A stretch of DNA of 51,657 bases, from contig JAMYHX010000302.1 in assembly GCA_025529335.1 (NCBI GenBank), positions 1-51,657 of the forward strand. Direction: 5' to 3'. The position numbers were made by a program, and so were the translations under genes. Positions within the stretch are counted from its first letter, which is position 1. Every line of letters starts with the position of its first letter. Of this stretch, positions 10,608-21,523 are shown piece by piece. Source of the DNA: Rhizopus sp. PT2906. Taxonomy: Eukaryota > Mucoromycota > Mucoromycetes > Mucorales > Rhizopodaceae. Under the pieces are notes generated by a model. The model was given only the letters and a program-made list of their open reading frames with translations. It ran no database searches and was not told the origin of the DNA.

Positions 10608-11986
10608 TTAGGAAATTTGACTTAGTGTGTAAGGAGGATATTTGGTTTGAGCAAAGGTCATCAATCGTTTAACGGACTGAATCCACTTTCTTGACGTTTC
10701 ATCATTTAAGACATGGGCCACTTGAGATGAACTAATCTTTTCACGCGCTGATCGTTCGTGAATACTATAAAAACAAGAGTTATTAAATTATATATCTACA
10801 AGTTGCACACTTACCCCACCATGGTGACACCAATAGGCCAAGGTGCATTACCAATCGACAGTTGGAGATAGGCATCTTGAGCATCTCGATAGAGCCTCTT
10901 TTGCATACGTTGAGCAATTTCAGCCACACGAGCTAATACATCGAGTTCTAATGTTCCCTTTTTTAGGTGACGCATCAAGGGTTTAATATACTCTGTTGCC
11001 TGTTTCTGAAGGACTGCTGCTCGTTTTCCTGGCACACTTCTCTTTTCTTCTTCTGGTCTCGCTGCCATATACTCTTCCCATTCTTCCAACATGTGCTAAT
11101 AAAGTTTAGATGGAATAATAACAATAGACGTATGTACTTACTGAAAAATAAGCATATATTTGTGAATACAGTTTATCCACGTTGGATGACAGTAATTCAA
11201 GTTGAATAGGTTCTACTACCAATGTCTGTCTCTTTTGTTTCTTTTTATTCTCAGTAGGCACAGCTCCTTTTTGCTTCAAGTCATCAAGACGCATATGTGC
11301 TTCCATTTCTTCCAATGTCTTCATAAACTCATTACGTCCTTGATTCTATTCTCAAATGTTTAAAATCATATTGTCTTATTGTATCCATCCTGTTTTACCT
11401 CTGGTTGTTGTTCGACCATCAACTCTAATGCACGTAGACGAAGTTTACACTGCTTATCTGTTTCTGCAAACAGTCGAATAGGTTGACCCATTGCTCTTAA
11501 TCGTCGTCTGCATTCTTCTATTGAAATATTAAATGTTTCCACCTCTTCTTCCTATTATAAAGTTTATATACATTTCTTCATTTAAAACCATATTCTCTTT
11601 CTTACCGATTTCTCTTGACTTTCTCTTTCATTCGCTCTTGATTGTTGTCTTTCTAATTCTTTACGCTTAGCCTAGAAGAGAAAAGAATGCTGTTAGATCA
11701 TGTTTCTATCTTTTGTACAGATTACTTCTTCTTCTTCAAGACGAGCCTTTTTCTAAAATAAAGTCAGTATGAATATTGCCAATGTAGAGAAATAAGCTCT
11801 GACCTCCTGTTCTCTCTTTATTCTTTCTTCTTCTTTCTTTTTATATTCTTCTTCTCTGATCCTTTCTAATTCAGCTCGACTAACATATTTTTGCTTTTTA
11901 TTCTCTCCTTCTTTCTTTTCTGCTGCTTCTAATAGTTTACGCTTCTTTGAAATCTCTTCTTGAATTGCACTCTTTAAGAAATCCAT
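10608..11986 (-). CDS. PRP18: Pre-mRNA-splicing factor 18
   Basis: Second-step splicing factor that acts with the U5 snRNP and Slu7. Seven in-phase exons give about 356 aa (human protein 342). The N-terminus MDFLKSAIQEEISKKRKLLE and the charged stretch YVSRAELERIREEEY match Prp18. The PRP4-like segment ISIEECRRRLRAMGQPIRLF comes next. The C-terminal helical Prp18 domain includes GNAPWPIGVTMVGIHERSAR and the ending RLMTFAQTKYPP. One exon encodes just KKARLEEEE (27 nt). All introns show GT-AG; the first donor, GTCAGA, is weak. Confidence 0.95.
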
Positions 11987-12100
11987 TTTTTATATTTGTA
12001 TGTTTCTAGAAAAAAAGAAAAGGGATAAAATTTATTTGCTTGTCAATTATAGTACAGACAAAATTCATTCTCTTTTTAATAATAAAGAAATGGTGTTTAA

Positions 12101-12180
12101 GAGAAGATAAATGTGATCAACGCTTTATACAAATGAAAACGTTGTTAGACACTCCATATAAATAATCTGATCTTGACTTA
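12101..12180. repeat. Dispersed repeat, copy 1 (second copy at 28601-28680)
   Basis: About 80 nt beginning GAGAAGATAAATGTGATCAA and ending near AATCTGATCTTGACTTA. It matches 28601-28680 in the same orientation at roughly three positions in four by eye, with similarity stopping at both ends. It lies upstream of PRP18 and could be a small non-autonomous element or part of one. Confidence 0.7.
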
Positions 12181-12734
12181 TTTAGACCAAAGTAAGACCA
12201 GCTATTCTCCAGCTAGTCCTAAGGTGTGTTATATTATTTACTCTTGTAGCAAACTGATATGTGGTATTATAGAGCATTTAAAAGGGCACACACTATATAA
12301 TTCTGTGTGTATAAACCATTACTTTTATAAATATGCTTGTATACATTTTCGCAGCGTAGATTTTTGCTGTTATGATAATTGGGAACTTGAACAAGAGTAA
12401 ATTGTAATTATCATAGAAATTACAATTCTCCAATAAAATATGGAGCAAAGTTATGAAAAATAAGTCAACAGCAACAACAATAGATTAACAGTTCGAAGAA
12501 GCTCTAAAAGCTCCACATCCTCATTATCATATATGCGATTGTTGGATGCCGAATATCGAGCTGAATTTGACAAGGCTCATAATAACACCACCAATAAATG
12601 AATGTTTAAATCAAGCAGATATATTGAAGACTTGATGTATGAGAAAATAAAGGATCTCAAATATGAACACTGTCGAAACTGTTTTCAGTTGTAAATTTTA
12701 ATTAGTTTAATCTTTGATGTGTTTGAACGTATTG
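12181..12734. other. Intergenic region with weak coding remnant
   Basis: No intact gene. Around 12600-12690 the plus strand can be read as a decayed coding tail ending in the pattern YEKIKDLKYEHCRNCFQL before a stop, preceded by stops and Asn-rich codons. This looks like the end of an old gene copy rather than a live gene. It leads directly into the Tc1-like element. Confidence 0.35.
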
Positions 12735-13952
12735 CACAAAAGATAGTGGCCGTTTTTTAATAGTCAGTTTTAACTTTGTCTCAAAAAGAGAAAATTGTTA
12801 CCAGACGCTGCGATGGCATTTCAGTAGCACAAATTGCCATTGAAGAAAACATTTCAGAAAGAACTGTACGTCGAGTTTACCAGCAATGGAAGAAAAATGG
12901 AACAGCAGAGATAAAATCTAAGTCTGGAAGACCGTCTCTTTCAATGATAGAAAAAGAAGAGAACTAGGAAGGGTAATATGTGCCAATCGCCGTGCTCCAC
13001 TTACGAAATTAGGCAATCGACCAGCTCAGAAGACAGCTCGCAGGGAACTGAGAAAACTTGGTTATGCCTCTCCTGTGGCTGTCAAGAAACCTTTCTTGAA
13101 CGAAAAGCAAAAAAAGTTCAGGTATGCTTTTGCTAAAAAACATGCTCACTGGACAGTAGACGACTGGAGAAAGGTAATCTGGACAGACGAGTCGAGCTTT
13201 GGAATCGGCAAGTTGTTATCACAGCCCAGAGTATGACGCAAGACACTGGAAAATTACAACGAAGAATGCCTGGCGCCAACCTTCAAAAGTGGTAGAACTT
13301 CCATCATGGTTTGGGGCGCCATAGCTGGTGGAAAGAAGTCGAAACTTGTCTTTATGAAGAAAGGCATGAGGGCAAGTGCCAACTTCATAAACCAGGTCTA
13401 TGAGCCAGTATTACTAGACTTTTACAAAAGTCTGGATAGTCCTGTGCTCATGGAAGATGCCTCACCCATCCATAGAGCGAAAATTGCTGCCGAATGGAGG
13501 GAGGCAAAGGACATAAGCAAGATGTCTTGGCCAGCTCAGTCACCGGATTAAAATCCAATTAAAAATTTGTGGAGCATAATGAAGAGGAGGGTTAACGCTT
13601 TATGCCTTCATGCCAGAAGCCTGCAAGCAATGGGAGTTGTTTTGGAGAGTGCTTGGAGGGAGTTTACTCCAGAAGTAATCAACAAGCTTATTGATTCCAT
13701 GCCAAAGAGAGTCAAAGATGTCATAAAAGCTCGTGGTGGACCCACCAAATACTAAGACAATAAAAATCCAAAGATTGCTTCACAACTCTCATTTTTTCCC
13801 TATTTATTTAATTGACCTTTCTTCATCATTCCTCTTCTCTTATAACTGTAACAAAGCTACAAAAGGGTCATCTTCTTTACTGTTTGGTCTTTAATAGCAT
13901 TAAAAAAAGACTGACTTTAAAAATGACCTATACTTTTGTCCGGGCACTGTAC
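12735..13952 (+). mobile_element. Tc1/mariner-like DNA transposon, inactive
   Basis: An element of about 1.2 kb bounded by imperfect inverted repeats. The left end (12735-12767) reads CACAAAAGATAGTGGCCG and on to TAGTCAG. The right end (13911-13952), read on the minus strand, begins GTACAGTGCCCGGACAAAAG and ends AAAGTCAG. The outermost bases of the left repeat have decayed. A single degenerate transposase gene fills the interior. Length and organisation fit Tc1/mariner. Confidence 0.85.
12776..13755 (+). pseudogene. Tc1-like transposase, broken
   Basis: Decayed DDE transposase. The N-terminal helix-turn-helix region contains ISVAQIAIEENISERTVRRV and a GRPS linker. The first catalytic Asp (VIWTDESSFG), the MVWGAIAGG segment and the second Asp (LMEDASPIHRAK) are visible. 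The expected third acidic residue in the SPDxNPIExLW signature is replaced by Lys (PIKNLW), and the codon before NPI is TAA. Frames change near 12965 and again near 13230, and there is no ATG near the start (TTG instead). It cannot encode an active enzyme. Confidence 0.9.
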
Positions 13953-14014
13953 ACATTAGTGTGATAGAGTGATCGATTTACTTAAAAATAAAACGAAGCA
14001 CGTGTGTGGATGTG

Positions 14015-14022
14015 TATATAAG
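14015..14022 (+). promoter_or_regulatory. TATA box of the small CxC-ended gene
   Basis: TATATAAG lies 55 nt before the ATG at 14070, followed by a CT-rich stretch. This spacing is typical for a fungal core promoter and supports the small downstream gene. Confidence 0.6.
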
Positions 14023-14069
14023 TCATCTCCCCTTTCATCTCTTTTCTCTTTCCTCTTCTTCATTGAAAG

Positions 14070-14282
14070 ATGCATCCTTCCAACATAACAAGCAGCTCAT
14101 TTTATCAATTGGTTCAACGATTGACCTCAAAGCAATATAATTTCAAGACAAACGAAAAGAGTACATTTGCTGAAACTTATGTATCATTTCCTGATTTTAC
14201 AACTTTGGAGAAGAAAAAGACATTATCAACCATGATGAAACCTGAAGTAATGACTGTAGAAGCTACTCCATGCTTTTGTTGA
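14070..14282 (+). CDS. Small protein of unknown function ending in Cys-Phe-Cys
   Basis: 70 aa, single exon. It is preceded by a good TATA box and a pyrimidine-rich leader, so it is probably real. No signal peptide or membrane segment is visible. The sequence is Ser/Thr/Lys rich and contains FAETYVSFPDFTTLEKKK. It ends ATPCFC, a C-x-C carboxy-terminus like the one that Rab GTPases use for geranylgeranylation; prenylation here is only an inference. No family was recognised. It lies between a dead Tc1 element and SHO1. Confidence 0.6.
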   Translation: MHPSNITSSSFYQLVQRLTSKQYNFKTNEKSTFAETYVSFPDFTTLEKKKTLSTMMKPEVMTVEATPCFC

Positions 14283-14528
14283 TTATGCTTTACAACTGCT
14301 TATATCTCCTCTCTCTCTTTTTTCATTGCATTCATATTTAAATATACATACAACACATTATTGGCATTTATAGAAACCCTTTTTTTATTTATTTCATCAA
14401 CATTTATATAGCTCTCCCAACTAGTAATAATAATAACAATAAACTTTGTCATTTTAAACATTTTCTTTGTCAACAACAGTAAACTATATAAATATACATG
14501 TATAAATGAGTAAAAAAAGTGTATATTT

Positions 14529-15503
14529 CTATACATTACTCACGTAATTACTGGGTATAATACCAATCGTACCATCACTCTTTCTTGCTTGCCACCAATT
14601 CCCTTTTCTATCTGCTACTTCTAATATTTCTCCTTTTTCAAAGCTTAATTCATTAGGATCCTCCGAATTGGCTTGGTCTATATATAAATAATTAAGTCTT
14701 CTTTCTTTATACTAAAAAAAAATACTACATGTATGCAATGCTTGAACTTTTTCGATAAAATCAGTACTAGCAGAAGGAGGACAAGGCTCAGCTTGGGGGA
14801 GGGGTTAAAATAGTTTGATCTCTCTTCCCAATAGATATCATAAACACTTACTCAGAATAACAGGAACAATTGGCTTGGATCTATCATCTTTCTCTACAAT
14901 AACCTCCTCTTTCCCTATTGAACGATTCGCTTGTCCCCATCTTCCAAAAAATGTCGACTTATCACTTCCAAATATCAAAATCCATACGTACTTTCACCAA
15001 AAAAAAAGGGTCAACAATGAACATTACACAATAAAGGACATACAATGAAATACCTGCATAATGATCAGTATAATGTACCCTGCTGCATATGTATTGGCTG
15101 GTGCCCTAGATATATTCGATCGACTTGATTGAATAACATAATCAATCTGGATGGTAAGCAATGGAACACTTGTAGCCAATAAGGTCATCATCTATTACTT
15201 GAATCAATCAATGCATACAAAAAAATAAACAAACATATGTCCTACCGTCACACGATATTGTTCTACAGAACCTGACATAGTCATCATGGTTTGTGCTGCG
15301 ATGATCAATAATTCATACAACATGATCCACCACACGCCATTGAGCACTTTGAGCATACACGCTCCTACAAATGCAATCATCCACCCTATCTATATTTAAA
15401 AGCTAATTTAGATCTGTGTATATGCTGATGTTCTATCTATTTTTACAGCTGCTAGAAGCAGAGTCGACAAGACAAAAGGTTGATCTCTTAATGTCAGGTT
15501 CAT
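14529..15503 (-). CDS. SHO1: High-osmolarity sensor Sho1-like, 4-TM plus SH3
   Basis: Plasma-membrane osmosensor/adaptor of the HOG MAP-kinase branch. Six in-phase exons. The N-terminus MNLTLRDQPFVLSTLLLAA starts the first of four membrane spans. The others are around GWMIAFVGACMLKVLNGVWW, MMTLLATSVPLLTIQ and AAGYIILIIMQYVWILIFG. A linker follows, then a C-terminal SH3 domain: ALHTYQANSEDPNELSFEKG, GNWWQARKSDGTIGIIPSNY. The intron before the SH3 domain is best placed so that T-Y-Q-A is formed across the junction (donor GTAGTA, acceptor TATATAG). Gene order and 4TM-SH3 layout match the family. Confidence 0.92.
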
Positions 15504-15725
15504 TGTTTGTATTGATAAAAATAAAAGAAAGAAAGGGAAAGGGAAGAAGGGGGTCAAAAGCTGATAGTTCTTTGACAATTTAAAAAAGCTCGGAATTTCA
15601 TGCTATCAAAAGTTATTGACACGACATCCAGACACACACACACACAAAAATAACTCAGCATCACTTACCCCACTCTAATTTTCTGCCTTCTTCTTTTTTC
15701 TTTTTGCTTATTTCTTTCTTCCTTT

Positions 15726-18421
15726 ATGACCGTGCCACGAGATCTATTTATTCAGTTTATTGAACAAGGACTTCAAAAGGGTCTACTACCAAAAGACATT
15801 ACACGTACACTCGATGGAGAGTACTACTTGGATCCTACATTCATTCAACAGACGATTGTTAAACATATTGAAAAAGAAGGTAGTAGTGAACAGTAAAGTC
15901 TCTCTCTTTTTTTACACCCTTCAAAATCCAGTATCAACACCATTTTCTTGTATTGAATAGGCAAGGTGACCATTGAAAAGCTAGCAAAGTTACTTAATAT
16001 CGAACAATACGTTGTTGCTCAAGTGGTCGAAAAATCTCCTGATAAAACATGGACTCGAGTGGATGATCTGATAGTTACTCAGTAAGTGTTCTTCTTTTAT
16101 TATTCGTTCATTTAATAAAAACAAAAAACAAAAAATAGATCTTTCATTAGCAACACTACAAAACATGTTCAGAAAGAATTGAACAAAGAAGGCAGTCTAT
16201 CGATCGTGTCATTATCCCAAAGCATGAAATTACCTTATAATGTGTTGAAATTAGTGAGTAAAGAAGAAATAAGAAAAGAAGAAGAAGCTGATGAAGAAGT
16301 GAAAATAGACTTTATCTGCTGTGCAAGGTTACGTTCAATATCCTCAGTTACCTGACATCATAATGACGAAAGATTATGTGGGACGTGGCAAAACTCGTGT
16401 TGAAGAAGCATTGTCCGCGATTGAGGAGTACGTTTAAATAGATGCTTTTTATAACATTGACTCTATTTATATATATATATATATATACATAGGCCATGTG
16501 CTCTATTCAAGGTACAGAAATCATTAGATATACCAGAGGATATCTTTTACTGTAAATATAGATTATAATCTCATAAACACACTTACATACAATTATGTAG
16601 TATGGGTAGAACAAGTTATAAAAGAGAAAAGCCTGGGTATCATCCGAGGGAAGAGGAGTCAACGACTGTTTGAGCCTAAAGATTACAAGAAGAGACAGAT
16701 CAACTTGTTAAAGTCTATATTTGATTCTAATGGATTCATTAGTAATATATATATATATATATATATTATTTATACATTGTATATTAAATTTAAACACATT
16801 TACCCTTTAGGTTTCGATACAGCGGAGAATCTATACATATTTAATAATGCTGTAGACCTGATCAAGGATAATTATGACCCCAATTCATATTATGTATTGC
16901 ACTCGTGTATTATCAAAACTCACATCAAGGATAGTGCAAAGGACGCATTACAGTCAATGACAGACTATTGTGATGTAAATGTAAGTTGTCGTTTCATATC
17001 AACCGTTTTTCCTTTTCTAATATTTTATTTATATCAGGACGTGCTACCCAATACACTTACACTCGAAGATGTGAATAAGGTTATTGACCTTTGTGTACAA
17101 GAGCTGGCCTCTACCAGAAAAATCATCATCTTGGAAGGCGGATATGTCACGACTCCTGAATATATTCAATCACTCATAGAGGAGTGTCAACATTACCTGT
17201 ATAGTTTAGCTCAACGACAAAAGCAAAAGGATCACAAAGGTCAAGCGCGCAATAACAAGCATCGTCTTCAGGAACCAGCCGTAAAAGCAAGATGTGACAT
17301 TATTTATCAGACCTCTTACATACTTTTTCTTTAGATCATAAAGGCACTAGAAGCTATCAATTGTCCGTATCATCTAGCAGAAAAAATTCTGCCTTTGGTC
17401 AGAAAACCATTGAACGACAGGTTTGATGAAATGATGCAGACGCCTTATACTGCACAGATCAAAATGGATGGTGATAGCTGGGTAGTGAAGCAAAAGTCAA
17501 GAGAGTATCAGACACTAGTGAGCATGAGAAGCTCCATTTATTTCAATTATAAAGCCATTTGTCTATTCAAAGGTATTAATACGAACATTTCCATTTTAAA
17601 AATTGCTCATACAACAACAACAACAACAACATAGATGAGACAGGAAGAAGAAGTCTAGAAAAATACTTGCTCAAAAATCAGTGCACAGAATTCCTCTATC
17701 ACTTTGTCCTTTATATCATTTTGGATCAGTCTTACAGTAGAGCAGAAGTGGAGCAATCAACTTCATTATGTATATCAACAGAGGATATAACGAAACAGAG
17801 TATAACAGATATTAAACAGCAACGATCTGTAATTGCTTACTTTATTCGAGAAAACGATCACAAGTACGACAAGACAGGCGTTTTAGAGATAGAAGGTTTG
17901 CTGAAAAAAAAGGTTTGTTTGAACATGTGCCAACTTTTAAGATATGAATTTAACGTCTTTATAGAAACTTGCATCCTTTATCGACATGTTTCTCTTGCAG
18001 GATCAACAGCGTTTATTCCAGGGTTCACCTAGCATCGATAAAGAACATGCTACAAGGTAAAATACTAAAAAGAGTATAGTACGTTCAATCTAAAATATGT
18101 CACAGACAAACAAACAAAATGGTATATGAACAACTGTATAAACAATTGGAGCAAACGATTATTTCAGAAGAGACAGCGCCTCAAATCCTCCACCTCGTTT
18201 CGTTACTATTATTCTTAAAATACCATCAACTACCACTTTATGTATCTGGCAAATTTGTTCCCATCATTTTAAATCAATTAGAACATAAGTTGACAGAGGA
18301 AGAACAAGCACTCGTAGGCAGAGCCCACGCAAGTATTGTGGATAACAATAGACAAGACCACATAAGCGATTATCAAAAATTGGTTACTTTAGGCTTGAAG
18401 CATTGTTTATTGCCCTATTAA
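15726..18421 (+). CDS. UFL1: UFM1-protein E3 ligase
   Basis: E3-like ligase that attaches the ubiquitin-like UFM1, for example to ribosomes at the ER. Twelve exons join in phase: 15726-15879, 15961-16081, 16139-16253, 16309-16427, 16493-16551, 16601-16741, 16811-16980, 17038-17280, 17335-17572, 17635-17912, 18001-18056 and 18106-18421, giving 669 aa (human 794). Diagnostic stretches: ITRTLDGEYYLDPTFIQQ near the N-terminus, GKVTIEKLAKLLNIEQYVV, TKDYVGRGKTRVEEALSAI, and the C-terminal QILHLVSLLLFLKYHQLPLY followed by SGKFVPIILNQL. The winged-helix repeats of the N-terminal half are evident. A basic linker (QRQKQKDHKGQARNNKHR) precedes the C-terminal helical domain. Its stop codon overlaps that of the convergent GDPD gene. 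Confidence 0.9.
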
Positions 18422-19492
18422 AGACCAATGAATTTCCAACTGGCTATAAACATGGCTTTTTTCAATAAATACAAGTAGATCCTAGTGCGCTTTGACTGAA
18501 GATAAGTGTCCGAATCAACAAATGACTGATATTCTTCTGGATTGTTCAGTGACTTGGGCTGTTCTTGAACATATTTTAACAAGTTGGGTACGCTGTCACC
18601 AATCACGCCATCCACTTGCCAGAGGACACAGGTTCTCATCTGGAGTGGGTCATTGATTGTCCAAGTAAATACCTTCTTATTTTTCATGTGGGCCTCCTTG
18701 ATAAATGATTGGCCGTCTTGGTCAGCTAATGCGGCAAAGGGTAAACTAAGGCAATCGACCGTATCGAGAAAGTGGGTGCGCGCAGCAGGGAGTGAAATGC
18801 CAATGAAACATAGCTTGTAATGAGGGAACAGCTCCTTGGCTTTTTTCATGAATTCGACGTTCCAGATACCAATGATCAAACGATCACTAAGGTCAGGGTG
18901 ATTATGTGTGTACGAACCAAGTAGGTTTTGTAATACATCTAGTATCTCAATGGGATTATCATACTATGTGAAGAAAGGGTTAGCTAATAATTATTGTCCT
19001 ATTATATCATCTCTACCTTGATATCAATGATCATATAAAGGTCCTTCTTTACATGGGGCTGTGTTATCAAATCAAGGATATCATTTAATCTAGGTATAGG
19101 CTGTCGTGGCTCTGCTTTTGTAAGCAATTGATCTATATCACCATACCAATCATGCTCACGCACTTGACCAAGACCGGTCGTGGTTCTATTGAGCGTTGTA
19201 TCATGCATCATGACAATCTCATTATCTTTACTTAATCTAATATCTGCTTTTGTATGAGCATATTTGACATGTTCCTTTGTTCAACAAGAGCTCATACCTC
19301 CTTCTAATGCAGTCGTGCCTGCTTTAATGGCGTTTTCAAAGGATATCAATGTGTTCTCGGGGTTCTCGGCTGAAAATCCTCTGTGAGCAATAACATCGGG
19401 AATATCTTGAATAATGTGAGAAGATATTCAACTTTATAGATTAATTATTCTTACGGATATTGAACTTTTGGTCAATAGACATTTTATTGCTT
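18418..19492 (-). CDS. Glycerophosphodiester phosphodiesterase, Pgc1-like, tail-anchored
   Basis: GDPD-fold hydrolase. Yeast Pgc1 in this family degrades phosphatidylglycerol; substrate here is inferred. Five exons. The start is MSIDQKFNI, and after a first intron DIPDVIAHRGFSAENPENTL carries the catalytic His-Arg and Glu-Asn pair. EGADIRLSKDNEIVMMHD carries the metal-binding Glu/Asp and second His, followed by TLNRTTTGLG. YMIIDIK and TWTINDPLQM continue the barrel. The C-terminus IYLYLLKKAMFIASWKFIGL is hydrophobic and looks like a tail anchor, as in Pgc1. It is fully convergent with UFL1 and the two stop codons overlap within TTAA. Confidence 0.9.
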
Positions 19493-20000
19493 GGAGAAAG
19501 ACAAGAGAGAGAGAGAGAAAAGGACTAGTAAATAAATATATAAAAAAAACAGGTTAAATTCGCTCTTTTAAACCAAAATAGACGCCCGACGCTTATAGTG
19601 CCTCTATTCACTTTCCTTCAAAGGTTAGGGCGTACTCAGACAAGAATATGTATTGCTTTGACTTGTTGTAATATGCATGCGGTTCTGACGCTACACTTGA
19701 ATCATTTCATAAAGAACTCAACTATCGATATGCAAATGTATTACTATGATCGTACGGGGATATCCCTTGGCTCAAATTTATCCGGGCTCCTGTTTAATTT
19801 GCTTCCTCCAATGATATCTATTATGCAGCAAAGGATTAACAAAGACAAAGACATACGATTATGATGGTGGATATTATTGTTCAGTAGCCACACATTTAAA
19901 GAAAGAGAGATAAGCATATGATTTTATTAGAAAGATTTTAGTGTACAAAAAGATGATCTAAAATAGAAAGAAAAAAAAAAGGTATCTAAACGATATGTTC
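19493..20000. other. Intergenic, no gene seen
   Basis: Holds the upstream region of the GDPD gene (GA-rich around 19500-19520) and the 3' flank of the desaturase. A plus-strand reading frame at 19598-19864 has no family resemblance, no promoter and no bias, and is not supported. Confidence 0.6.
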
Positions 20001-21523
20001 TTAAAATGACTTTTTGCTTAATTGTAAAGATAATTTGGAAGTAATGTCTAATGTCTTTAATACTTCCAAAGTTCCCTTGAAGAATGTTGTATCATGGTAG
20101 TTGATGTTATATTTCTGACAGAGCGCTTTTACCATTGGCTTGACTTTAGGCAAATTGTGTCTTGGCATATTGGGGAATACGTGGTGCTCGATCTGGTAGT
20201 TTAAACCTCCCATAAACCAATCACCGATGGGTGAAAGTGATACATCACGACCAGTGACAACTTGGATCTCAAAGAATTCCATAGACTCTGCCTTTTCTTC
20301 AGTGATAACAGGCATACCATTATGGTTCAGGGCAAAGACAAGGGCAAGAGTATAACCTGTGGTTGCTTGACTGACTAAAAAGAACAAGATCATTTGGTAA
20401 ACATTTCCACACCATGCAATAATACAGTAGGCAAACAATAACCAGTGGCTGACAAGGCAAGTGCGTTCAAAAAGAGTTAATTGACGAGATTTGTTGAGTG
20501 CTCCTTGGTTGAATGAATAGATCAAGGACTGAATGGCCCAGGACAGACGAGCAAAGGCGAGAACAAAAAAGTAATAGCGAGTCTGATGAGGCAAGACACT
20601 CTCTGCCAAAAATCGAGACATCATCGTGGGTTCTTGAGCGAGAGAAGCATAGTAGGCAGCAGATGCATATTCATCCCACAGCAAGATAGGAGCAGTATCA
20701 ATATCTGGGTCTTGTCCATGTACATTTGTACTAGCGTGATGTGTGTTGTGCTTATTTTTCCACCTAAACAAAAAAAAATTAGAATGCGTCTGTTTTGTTT
20801 CTTTGTATAAAATTTGTTACCAAGACAATGAAAACCCTTGACAAAAGTTACCAAGAAACACGACCAAAACATCATTCCATGAACGGTCTTCGAAACATTG
20901 ATGGTGACCAAAATCGTGGGCCAACCAGCCACATTGCTGCCAAAAGATACCTACTGCAATAGCCGAAGCGACAACAGCGACAGTAGATGAACGACCATAA
21001 GCGTATAAGAGAGCAAGACCGGCAGCAGCAATAGCAAGCGTAGAAAGAACCTTGTAGGTATAATAAAGCTTGCTCGAATGAAAGTAGCCTTCGTTCTTTA
21101 ACTTGTCACGAAGCTCACGCATCTCTGCAGCAAATTGACTAGAAGCATTTTGCTCAACAGGTGCAGGTTCGATATCGCCAATGTAATAATTATTGAGCAC
21201 TTCATAGGTTGTATCAGGATGCATAGCGTGAAAGACATCTTTGTAACGTTAGTACCATGGCCCGCACTTTAATTTTATATTTTATTACCAGATGCATCTT
21301 TTCCGATGTGTGTCAGCAAGACTTGCGCACCACCAGGGTGATCTTGAATAAATTCAGTAACATCGAATACTTTTTGGTCGATGATAATGAATTTAACAGC
21401 ATCTTTATCACCATCTCTAATACGCTGACTCATGGATTCCAGCTCTCTTCTGGTCATTGTAGATTGACGATCTATTAATTCATTCATATTAGTGTCACAC
21501 AACTCAAATTGGCTTTCTGCCAT
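20001..21523 (-). CDS. Front-end (delta-6 type) fatty acid desaturase with N-terminal cytochrome b5
   Basis: ER membrane enzyme that inserts a double bond between an existing one and the carboxyl end; in Mucorales the delta-6 enzyme makes gamma-linolenic acid. Exons 21289-21523, 20821-21238 and 20763-20001 give 471 aa. The N-terminal cytochrome b5 domain has the heme motif HPGG (IQDHPGGAQVLL). Three histidine boxes are present: HDFGHH, HNTHH and the Gln-type third box QIEHH (NYQIEHHVFPNMPRHNL), which marks front-end desaturases. Several membrane spans lie between them. Delta-6 versus delta-8 specificity cannot be read directly, but family and likely organism favour delta-6. Confidence 0.93.
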
